Part shown: one piece after another, positions 1-5,064 of the stretch
Layout of the letters: the number at the start of each line of letters is the position of its first letter
Position numbering within the stretch: position 1 is the first letter of the stretch
Assembly (NCBI GenBank): GCA_021163175.1
Contig: JAGGXG010000063.1
Coordinates: forward strand, 1-5,128
Origin: Thermoplasmata archaeon
GTDB lineage: Archaea > Thermoplasmatota > E2 > UBA202 > JdFR-43
DNA length: 5,128 nucleotides
Direction of reading: 5' to 3'
Program-made: the position numbers and the translations under genes
The notes under the pieces: generated by a model
What the model saw: the letters and a program-made list of their open reading frames with translations, nothing else
Told to the model about the DNA's origin: nothing
Databases searched by the model: none

Positions 1-618
1 CCATTTATACAATGCCATGTAATCTTTCAAAACATTGCCTGAGAAAAATCTCATGGGCTTGTTATAACTCCAGTTTCCATACACATGTTCATAGTAACCA
101 ATTCCAGTGAAATTTAATCTGCTTTCGTTCATTTTTATCCATCCACTCGCCATGCATTTTGAAATGAAAGTATAGTTGTAGTAGCCAAAACCAAAAGGAA
201 GATTGCTGGCTATACCGGCAGCGATTTTTTGCATTGGTGCCATTGCTTCAAGTTTTATATATAGCTCAACACCCTTTCTTTCAAAATATGCTTCATATGC
301 ATCGCCAATCTTGATCCAGCAGTTCTCATATCTAATCACATTTTCATCAACAACAAGTTTGTCTATGCTCTCTTCATATGCCCCAAGATCATAAACCCTG
401 TTGGAATCATGGTCAAATATTGTAAGGAAGAGGTTGGCGGCTGGCGTTTCCCGCTCGTATTCAAAAGATGATGTTATGCTGAAATTTTTCCCGCAATTGA
501 AAAAGGCATCTATATTCCACCACTCTCTCATATATTTCTTTTCGTCTCCCTTTTCAATGTTTATTAAAAGAAAAGGATTTGCAATAATGATTAAAGTCAT
601 CAATGCAAACAATTTCAT
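1..618 (-). CDS. Secreted AttH/CrtC-type lipocalin-like protein, 3' end outside window
   Basis: The frame is open from the ATG at 618 to the window edge (206 codons, no stop), so the C-terminus is missing. Residues 1-20 are a hydrophobic, signal-peptide-like segment with a single Lys at position 2, so the protein is probably exported. The mature part opens with REWWNIDAFF (residues 31-40), like the EWWYF/D-A motif that starts the AttH/CrtC (carotenoid 1,2-hydratase-like) lipocalin fold. Residues 172-183, GIGYYEHVYGNW, resemble the family's GxGYxDHNWG motif. The family binds or modifies lipid-like molecules, but the substrate here cannot be told from sequence. The usual second lipocalin half would lie to the left of the window. 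Three Cys (42, 100, 155) are present. The ATG at 618 was chosen because it gives the signal peptide and lies about 26 nt from a TATA-like element. No Shine-Dalgarno is visible. Family assignment rests on remembered motifs. Confidence 0.72.
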   Translation of the reverse strand, partial: MKLFALMTLIIIANPFLLINIEKGDEKKYMREWWNIDAFFNCGKNFSITSSFEYERETPAANLFLTIFDHDSNRVYDLGAYEESIDKLVVDENVIRYENCWIKIGDAYEAYFERKGVELYIKLEAMAPMQKIAAGIASNLPFGFGYYNYTFISKCMASGWIKMNESRLNFTGIGYYEHVYGNWSYNKPMRFFSGNVLKDYMALYKW

Positions 619-638
619 GATTGTAAATGTGGCAAAAA

Positions 639-650
639 ATAAAATTTTAT
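639..650 (-). promoter_or_regulatory. TATA-like element of the lipocalin-like gene (leaderless)
   Basis: ATAAAATTTTAT is a perfect 12-bp palindrome. Its centre lies about 26 nt upstream of the minus-strand ATG at 618. With the usual archaeal TATA-to-start distance, transcription would begin at or within a few bases of the ATG, which fits the lack of a Shine-Dalgarno. The assignment is by spacing only. Confidence 0.45.
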
Positions 651-660
651 CCCTTCCATA

Positions 661-668
661 AAATATAA
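661..668 (+). promoter_or_regulatory. TATA box of argF (leaderless)
   Basis: AAATATAA is centred about 26 nt before the argF ATG at 691, the standard archaeal TATA-to-start distance. No purine-rich ribosome site lies between it and the ATG (the last bases are CATTCCTTTC). A leaderless argF mRNA is therefore the simplest reading. Confidence 0.6.
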
Positions 669-690
669 GAGTAATGCATGCATTCCTTTC

Positions 691-1590
691 ATGAAGCACC
701 TGCTTTCAATATTGGATGTCGAGAAAGATTTTGAAAAAATAATAGATGATGCAATAGCAATGAAGAAAAATGGATACGAAAAGGTTTTGAAGGACAAAGT
801 TCTTGCCATGATCTTCGAAAAAAGCTCTACAAGGACAAGAGTTTCTTTTGAAACGGCAATGCAAAAGCTCGGAGGCCATGCAATATTTCTAAGCAAAAAT
901 GACATACAGCTTGGAAGAGGAGAGACAATAGAAGATACTGCAAAAGTTCTTTCCAGATATGTTGATGTTATAATGTACAGGGCATATAGCCATAAAAACA
1001 TGGTTGAACTTGCTGAAAATGCAAGTGTTCCTGTAATAAATGGACTCGACGATGAGGAGCATCCATGTCAAGTCATAGCTGATTTCATGACAATAAAAGA
1101 AAAGAAAGGAAGATTGCATGGCTTGAAGATGTCATATTTTGGAGACGGCGATAACAATATGGCTCATTCATTGATGCTTGCCTCCGCCATTTTCAACATG
1201 GAAATGGAAATTGTGGCTCCTAAAAAATACTGGCCTAGTCGCCATTACATTGAAATGGCGGAAAGACTTGGAGGAAAAATAAGAATAATGGAAATGAATG
1301 AAAATGCTGGAAAAAATGCCGATATCATCGTAACAGACACATGGGTTTCGATGGGAGATGAAGCCGAGAAAGAAGAAAGGCTGAGAGCCTTTAAAGGGTA
1401 TACCGTCGATGAAAACATAATGGCGAGGGCAAAGCCAGATGCAATATTCATGCATTGTCTGCCAGCATATTATGGATATGAAGTAACAAAAAGCGTAGCT
1501 CACGGAAAGCAATCTGTTATATTTGACGAAGCCGAAAATAGAATGTGGGCTCAGATGGCCATACTCAAATGGAGCTTGGATTTGCTTTAA
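691..1590 (+). CDS. argF: Ornithine carbamoyltransferase (EC 2.1.3.3)
   Basis: This 299-aa cytoplasmic enzyme transfers the carbamoyl group of carbamoyl phosphate to ornithine to give citrulline in arginine synthesis. Family motifs occur in the expected order. STRTR (46-50) binds carbamoyl phosphate. HPCQ (124-127) is the second phosphate/carbamoyl site. GDGDNNMAHS (151-160) includes the ornithine-contacting Asn. DTWVSMG (216-222) is the ornithine-binding SMG loop. HCLP (255-258) carries the catalytic Cys256. The C-terminus has the usual FDEAENRMWAQMAIL stretch. Length is close to the family norm, slightly short. The SMG loop argues for ornithine rather than aspartate as acceptor; a putrescine carbamoyltransferase is an unlikely alternative. 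ATG 691 is the first Met in frame, starts with the typical MKHLLSILD, and fits a leaderless TATA spacing. The gene is convergent with the EF-1 beta gene and overlaps it by 4 bp. Confidence 0.95.
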   Translation: MKHLLSILDVEKDFEKIIDDAIAMKKNGYEKVLKDKVLAMIFEKSSTRTRVSFETAMQKLGGHAIFLSKNDIQLGRGETIEDTAKVLSRYVDVIMYRAYSHKNMVELAENASVPVINGLDDEEHPCQVIADFMTIKEKKGRLHGLKMSYFGDGDNNMAHSLMLASAIFNMEMEIVAPKKYWPSRHYIEMAERLGGKIRIMEMNENAGKNADIIVTDTWVSMGDEAEKEERLRAFKGYTVDENIMARAKPDAIFMHCLPAYYGYEVTKSVAHGKQSVIFDEAENRMWAQMAILKWSLDLL

Positions 1591-1847
1591 AGCAGACTTA
1601 GTTCATCTATGGTTGCGTTGCTCACACCAGCTATGCCATTTATTTTGTCCATTAGCTCGTCCGGGCTCTGATCAGGTATTGTAATATATAGCATTAAAGC
1701 CTTCAAACCAAAAGCTATTGGTGCAATTTCTGTTTTATTCACTTTTGCATAATCTGGTATTGCTTTCATTATCTCTTCCTTAAGCTTCTCCATATCTATG
1801 CTCGCATCTTCCGGCATAACCTTTATTTTCATAATTACTTCTCCCAT
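1587..1847 (-). CDS. ef1b: Elongation factor 1-beta (aEF-1 beta), nucleotide exchange factor
   Basis: This 86-aa cytoplasmic protein promotes GDP/GTP exchange on EF-1 alpha, the GTPase whose gene begins at 5065. Evidence is the family-typical start MGEVIMKIKVMPED, the helix MEKLKEEIMKAIP (19-31), the conserved PIAFGLKAL (43-51) and a short C-terminal strand VSNATIDELSLL. Archaeal EF-1 beta is normally just under 90 aa, so it appears complete. The reading frame extends upstream to an ATG at 1892, but those 15 codons (MQNMFARSAGSGGHK) overlap the Zn-ribbon gene out of frame. The Met at 1847 begins the conserved domain and follows a Shine-Dalgarno 7 nt away. It is the second gene of a bicistron behind the Zn-ribbon gene (1 nt gap), and its TAA overlaps the argF stop on the other strand. 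Confidence 0.93.
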   Translation of the reverse strand: MGEVIMKIKVMPEDASIDMEKLKEEIMKAIPDYAKVNKTEIAPIAFGLKALMLYITIPDQSPDELMDKINGIAGVSNATIDELSLL

Positions 1848-1848
1848 T

Positions 1849-2010
1849 TTATGGCCCCCTGAACCCGCACTGCGGGCAAACATATTCTGCACTTCTATCC
1901 CTACAGACCCTACATCTCTTTATCATATATCCACATTCAGGACACGGAAACTGAGTGCTTCCCTCTTCGGCAAGACCGCGACCACAACTTATGCATTTTC
2001 CTTCAAGCAT
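1849..2010 (-). CDS. Small archaeal Zn-ribbon protein (COG2888-like), translation-associated
   Basis: This 53-aa protein has four CxxC knuckles: C6-C9 (CISC), C23-C26 (CPEC), C33-C36 (CRVC) and C45-C48 (CPQC), enough to hold two zinc ions. It ends in CGFRGP, close to the CGFxGP end typical of this family. The family is a conserved archaeal small Zn-ribbon predicted to bind RNA and act in translation, usually encoded just upstream of EF-1 beta, as here. The exact molecular role is unknown. The ATG at 2010 is the first start after an in-frame TAA nine bases upstream. A TATA-like TTTAAATA about 25 nt upstream suggests a leaderless mRNA. The gene's last codons carry the EF-1 beta ribosome site, so the two are probably co-transcribed and may be translationally coupled. 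Confidence 0.92.
   Translation of the reverse strand: MLEGKCISCGRGLAEEGSTQFPCPECGYMIKRCRVCRDRSAEYVCPQCGFRGP
1855..1860 (-). promoter_or_regulatory. Ribosome binding site for EF-1 beta
   Basis: AGGGGG on the minus strand lies 7 nt before the ATG at 1847, inside the last codons of the Zn-ribbon gene. It can pair with the CCUCC of 16S rRNA using one G-U pair. It supports 1847 rather than 1892 as the EF-1 beta start. Confidence 0.6.
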
Positions 2011-2030
2011 GCTTTGTTATATACACACCA

Positions 2031-2038
2031 TATTTAAA
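2031..2038 (-). promoter_or_regulatory. TATA-like element of the Zn-ribbon/EF-1 beta bicistron
   Basis: TTTAAATA on the minus strand is centred about 25 nt before the ATG at 2010, which fits a leaderless start. It overlaps the 10-bp palindrome TTAAATTTAA (2034-2043). A competing choice is the TATATATAAA complement of 2071-2080, which would give a leader of roughly 40 nt. Confidence 0.45.
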
Positions 2039-2070
2039 TTTAAGCATGATGAAAAGGAGGATTCAATATA

Positions 2071-2080
2071 TTTATATATA
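2071..2080 (+). promoter_or_regulatory. TATA box of the metalloprotease gene
   Basis: TTTATATATA lies within an AT-rich stretch. Counting about 25 nt from its centre puts transcription start near 2100-2102, giving a leader of roughly 79 nt before the ATG at 2180. It is the best TATA match in the spacer in this direction. Confidence 0.55.
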
Positions 2081-2106
2081 AGCTATGCATTGTTTAGCTT
2101 GCTAAA
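2080..2106. promoter_or_regulatory. Operator-like inverted repeats between TATA box and start site
   Basis: Two overlapping inverted repeats lie between the TATA box and the predicted start site. AAGCTA (2080-2085) is mirrored by TAGCTT (2095-2100) with a 9-nt spacer. TTTAGC (2093-2098) is mirrored by GCTAAA (2101-2106) with a 2-nt spacer, centred on the predicted start. AAGCTAT also recurs directly at 2106-2112. Dyads here are a common place for archaeal repressors to bind. No regulator can be named. Confidence 0.35.
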
Positions 2107-2122
2107 AGCTATCTTTTAGCAA
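2099..2122 (+). other. Stem-loop at the predicted 5' end of the metalloprotease mRNA
   Basis: TTGCTAAAAG (2099-2108) is perfectly complementary to CTTTTAGCAA (2113-2122) with a CTAT loop, a 10-bp stem. If transcription starts near 2100 this hairpin would form the very 5' end of the mRNA. It could protect the transcript or take part in regulation. It is too far from any gene end and lacks a following T-tract to be a terminator. Confidence 0.55.
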
Positions 2123-2126
2123 ACGA

Positions 2127-2163
2127 GCTGGGCGGAATTTAAAAGAGCCCTACCCAGCAGGGT
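2127..2163 (+). other. GC-rich leader structure with alternative stems upstream of the ribosome site
   Basis: GCTGGG (2127-2132) pairs with CCCAGC (2153-2158) around a 20-nt AT-rich loop. Overlapping alternatives are GGGC (2130-2133) with GCCC (2147-2150), and CCCT (2148-2151) with AGGG (2159-2162), extendable by a G-U pair at 2147/2163. The stems share bases, so they are largely mutually exclusive. The ribosome site begins 8 nt after the last arm. I do not recognise it as a known riboswitch class. Confidence 0.4.
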
Positions 2164-2170
2164 CATATTT

Positions 2171-2175
2171 GGAGG
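2171..2175 (+). promoter_or_regulatory. Shine-Dalgarno of the metalloprotease gene
   Basis: GGAGG lies 4 nt before the ATG at 2180. It fixes this start, which also gives a signal peptide, and contrasts with the leaderless genes argF and the Zn-ribbon gene. Confidence 0.8.
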
Positions 2176-2179
2176 CGAA

Positions 2180-4975
2180 ATGGGGAAATTGTTTGTGGTA
2201 GGTGTGGTAGTGCTATTTGCAGGAAGTATGGCAATAATAAATGAGGCAGAAGAAAACAATTTTTGGAATTGGAATACTTGTGCGCAGCCAACAGTCGTTA
2301 TAACATATCCAGAAGATGGAGCTGTTTTAATGGAGTCAAATGTTGTAATTGATGGATATGCCTATGACGAAGCTGGAATGGATCAATGGGAATGGACTTG
2401 GGAATGGGCAGGAGGAAATTATTCAAATTCATCCTATATTGAAACAACAAGTTATTCAAACTTCACAATAAATATTACTGGATTGCATGAAGGATGGAAC
2501 CTGATAACAGTTACATTCACAAACATATATGGAATGAGTGGCTCTGATTCTGTAAATGTTACATATGTAGCTGATAATGAACCACCAGAAATAATGATAG
2601 AAGCTCCTGAGGAAGGAGAAGTTTTCAATGAATCAGCAATTCATGTAATAGGAGTCGCAAGAGATAACATTGGAATTACACAATTTGGATACATACATGA
2701 ATGGGAAGGAGGAGGCACAGAAAATACATGGCCTCTTGATTCCATAGAATACTATCCATTCGATATCGAGATTGTATTGCATGAAGGACTGAACAACATA
2801 ACAATGCTCGCCAGCGACGCCGCCGGGAACGAGCCAGATCCACCTGTTATAAGGCATGTTTATTATCGTCCTGAAGAAGGCTTGCTTATCGATGCAGTTT
2901 TTCAGCCAGTTCAAGTTGTTTATCCGAGTGATCCAAAATATGGCAATGATATGAGCGGCGGCCCCTGCGTATGGAATGCTGGCTTAAATATGGTGGCTGG
3001 AAAAAATACATACATATTCGGGTGTCCTTACAATGATAGAAATAAAATCGAAATAACAGTCCATAACAATTATTCTGTAGACAAAACATTTCAGTTTGTA
3101 ATGTCGATATATCCGGGTGGCGAGGAAATATGGAGATCTTCCAATGTTACTGTTCCTGCCAAGACAAAAATGACTTTTTCATATAATGCTCCTATACCTG
3201 ATAATCCATTTCAATGGGCAGACTGGGGAGATTCTCCAAAATACATGGATGGCGGAATAATTTTGTATCCCTCTTGCGGGGCTTCGCCGCCAGCCGATTG
3301 CAGATGCCAAGTTGTTACGGTGCAAGTGAAACTCGCGCATACACACAACCTTAATGTTCTGTTTTTGCCATTTACATTCAAAGATGGACCAAATTTCCCG
3401 CCTGATTTATCCACTCCATTGCAAGTGACAAAATTTGATGAATGGCGACTGTTCACCCTCGAACCATGGTGGAATGCAATATATCCTGTAAAGGAAAATG
3501 GAGTAAGCACAGAGTATTTCGCCAATATAAAACAGGACATCACCATTGATGGAATAAAGGTTAATAATATGTCGCAACTTAACAGTTTAACAAATGCTCA
3601 GCTCGCAAGATTACAGGATATTATATTGAGCAGGGTTTTAGCTCTTTCCTGGATAGGAGGAACATCTCCTCCAATGGGTATTGGAGGATGGGATCGCATT
3701 GTTCTATTGGTTCATCCAAATGTATTGAGTAAAGCAGGTAATACAAATGGACTTGCTTATTTAATATCCTCTGCAGGTCCGAAAAATGGACAGATGAAGC
3801 AGGGAGTGTGGGTGAACTGGGGCACAAAAACCAAAACAGCAGTGCATGAAATATCCCACACATATGGGCTAATAGATTGCTATAAGCCACCAGATACACA
3901 AAGCGATGCATATGGACACTGGGTGAATGAAAAGAAGGACATTGCCAATAGAAAGGATTTGATGTGGTTCACGCATCCAATTAATGATTCATGGATTAAG
4001 AAGCCAAATTTCAAATCATTGTTAAAGAGATTTACAGAAAAAAGAGACCCGCAAGTTCTGGGCATATCTGGCTTTATCGATAAAAATGATAACATAGAAC
4101 TAAATCCATGGTATAAGCTGGAGAATGGATATGTTGACCTAGAATGGGGAGAAAGTGGAGAATATTCAATAAAAGCATATGATGGAAATGGTGCATTGCT
4201 GAACGAGACTGGCTTCAATATAAACTTTGTAAATTTTATGGATCCCGACGGAGAAAAATCTGTTGATGAAACTGTATTTGCTTTTAGACTCGAATGGATA
4301 GATGGATTGCATAGAATAGACATATTAAATGCAACATCAGGAGAAGTGCTAGCGACGAGAACAAGAAGCCCAAATATGCCTCAGGTATCGATATCGACTC
4401 CCCAAGCAGGAGAGAAAATAGAGCCATCTAAATACAACATAACATGGTCTGCTTATGATAGCGATGATGACCAAATAACATTTTTTGTTTTAATAAAAAA
4501 TGATAGCGGAAAATGGTTTCCAATGAGTCTTGCCACCCAGAATGATTATTTCATGGCAGATTTTACACAATTAAAAGAAGGCAAATATGAATTGAAGATT
4601 GTGGCAACAGATGACTTTAATACTGTGGAGGCAACCTCTGGAAAATTCACGATTCTTCCAGATACAACGTCTCCTAAAATATCCATAGAAAGACCGGAGA
4701 GAGCATTATATGTGGCCAACAGAAAAATAATGCCTTTTTTGTTCACCCTTTCAATAGGAAAAATAACGATTGAAGCAGAAGCCAGTGATAACGTTGGCGT
4801 ATCAAATGTTTCGTTTTATATAGATGATGCGATGAAGAACGAAAGTTTTATTTCTCCATATACATGGCTTTGGGATGAAAGAGTAGCTGGATTCCATAAA
4901 ATAAAAGTTATTGCACACGACTTTGCAGGCAATGCTGGAAACGATGAGAAAAAGATACTGATATTCAATTCATAG
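2180..4975 (+). CDS. Secreted multi-domain zinc metalloprotease with Ig-like domains
   Basis: The gene encodes a 931-aa exported protein. Residues 1-19 form a hydrophobic signal peptide with a Lys at position 3. Residues 37-130 and 135-229 are two tandem Ig-like domains sharing D-x-x-G-x-x-Q, EWxGG and LHEGxN motifs. Residues ~235-390 are a beta-rich region holding Cys 263, 282, 366, 374 and 376. The putative protease domain (~390-620) has H556-E557-x-x-H560-x-x-G563-x-x-D566, with DLMW at 593-596 as a possible Met-turn. This is the zincin signature in the HExxHxxGxxD form seen in M6- and M7-type peptidases, with Glu557 as catalytic base. Residues ~733-826 and ~830-930 are Fn3/Ig-like domains, the last resembling Big_7. 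Seventeen N-glycosylation sequons fit an archaeal surface protein. No C-terminal membrane anchor is visible, so attachment is unknown. The substrate is unknown, and the exact peptidase family is not settled. Confidence 0.85.
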   Translation: MGKLFVVGVVVLFAGSMAIINEAEENNFWNWNTCAQPTVVITYPEDGAVLMESNVVIDGYAYDEAGMDQWEWTWEWAGGNYSNSSYIETTSYSNFTINITGLHEGWNLITVTFTNIYGMSGSDSVNVTYVADNEPPEIMIEAPEEGEVFNESAIHVIGVARDNIGITQFGYIHEWEGGGTENTWPLDSIEYYPFDIEIVLHEGLNNITMLASDAAGNEPDPPVIRHVYYRPEEGLLIDAVFQPVQVVYPSDPKYGNDMSGGPCVWNAGLNMVAGKNTYIFGCPYNDRNKIEITVHNNYSVDKTFQFVMSIYPGGEEIWRSSNVTVPAKTKMTFSYNAPIPDNPFQWADWGDSPKYMDGGIILYPSCGASPPADCRCQVVTVQVKLAHTHNLNVLFLPFTFKDGPNFPPDLSTPLQVTKFDEWRLFTLEPWWNAIYPVKENGVSTEYFANIKQDITIDGIKVNNMSQLNSLTNAQLARLQDIILSRVLALSWIGGTSPPMGIGGWDRIVLLVHPNVLSKAGNTNGLAYLISSAGPKNGQMKQGVWVNWGTKTKTAVHEISHTYGLIDCYKPPDTQSDAYGHWVNEKKDIANRKDLMWFTHPINDSWIKKPNFKSLLKRFTEKRDPQVLGISGFIDKNDNIELNPWYKLENGYVDLEWGESGEYSIKAYDGNGALLNETGFNINFVNFMDPDGEKSVDETVFAFRLEWIDGLHRIDILNATSGEVLATRTRSPNMPQVSISTPQAGEKIEPSKYNITWSAYDSDDDQITFFVLIKNDSGKWFPMSLATQNDYFMADFTQLKEGKYELKIVATDDFNTVEATSGKFTILPDTTSPKISIERPERALYVANRKIMPFLFTLSIGKITIEAEASDNVGVSNVSFYIDDAMKNESFISPYTWLWDERVAGFHKIKVIAHDFAGNAGNDEKKILIFNS
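2288..2866 (+). repeat. Tandem duplicated Ig-like domain coding unit
   Basis: Ig-like domain 1 (residues 37-130) and domain 2 (135-229) align along most of their length: AYDEAGMDQW with ARDNIGITQF, WEWAGG with HEWEGG, GLHEGWNLIT with VLHEGLNNIT. At DNA level the 13-mer ATTGCATGAAGGA is exact at 2482-2494 and 2776-2788. This suggests an internal duplication that has diverged. Confidence 0.6.
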
Positions 4976-5004
4976 AATGAGAAAAGTTAAATACATGCAG
5001 GAGA

Positions 5005-5014
5005 TGCAATTGCA
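5005..5014. repeat. 10-bp palindrome in the EF-1 alpha promoter region
   Basis: TGCAATTGCA is a perfect palindrome just upstream of the AT-rich promoter element for EF-1 alpha. It has no loop, so it is not a terminator hairpin. A protein-binding role is possible, but chance is also plausible at this length. Confidence 0.2.
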
Positions 5015-5021
5015 GACAGGC

Positions 5022-5037
5022 AAATAATTATATATAT
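5022..5037 (+). promoter_or_regulatory. AT-rich TATA region for EF-1 alpha
   Basis: AAATAATTATATATAT lies 28-43 nt before the ATG. A TATA box in its left part would start transcription near 5050-5052, leaving a short leader that still keeps the Shine-Dalgarno. A second TATA-like stretch, GTTAAATA (4986-4993), would give a leader of about 50 nt. No T-rich terminator separates the metalloprotease stop from here, so read-through is also possible. Confidence 0.5.
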
Positions 5038-5051
5038 CGGAATTTATATAC

Positions 5052-5061
5052 AGGAGGAGAT
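5052..5061 (+). promoter_or_regulatory. Shine-Dalgarno of EF-1 alpha
   Basis: AGGAGGAGAT, with GGAGG at 5053-5057, lies 7 nt before the ATG at 5065. It is one of the strongest ribosome sites in the window, as expected for a very highly expressed protein. Confidence 0.85.
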
Positions 5062-5064
5062 AAA

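Noticed and set aside
203..661. Two plus-strand open frames (203-394 and 401-661)
   Set aside because: They lie opposite the continuous minus-strand lipocalin-like frame, which has a signal peptide and family-like motifs. The plus-strand products show none.
615..1512. Minus-strand open frames opposite argF
   Set aside because: argF is unmistakable from its motifs, and the opposite frames encode Phe/Ser/Ile-rich nonsense typical of shadows.
1848..1892. N-terminal extension of EF-1 beta to the upstream ATG at 1892
   Set aside because: The extra 15 residues have no family counterpart and lie out of frame within the Zn-ribbon gene. The Shine-Dalgarno and the conserved MGEVI start both support 1847.
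2005..2014. 10-bp palindrome AAGCATGCTT over the Zn-ribbon start codon as an operator
   Set aside because: Half of it is constrained by coding and the start codon, and a similar ATG context is easily met by chance. There is no second copy nearby to support it.
2046..2052. ATGATGA matching a C box (RUGAUGA) of a C/D box sRNA
   Set aside because: No CTGA D box follows within about 60 nt and there is no C'/D' pair, so it is most likely a chance match.
2056..2060. GGAGG in the divergent spacer as a ribosome site of a small gene
   Set aside because: No ATG, GTG or TTG follows at a usable distance, and the frames downstream close within a few codons. It also precedes the TATA box.
2127..2163. H-type pseudoknot formed by both GC stems at once
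   Set aside because: The linker that would cross the 6-bp stem has zero nucleotides (CCCAGC is followed directly by AGGG), which is not feasible for a standard pseudoknot. Alternative hairpins are more likely.
2633..4746. Several minus-strand open frames of 66-147 codons opposite the metalloprotease gene
   Set aside because: They have no domains, ribosome sites or plausible composition, and are the mirror frames of a well-supported gene.
4977..5027. 16-codon reading frame between the metalloprotease and EF-1 alpha
   Set aside because: It has no ribosome site and no recognisable features, and it overlaps the likely promoter.
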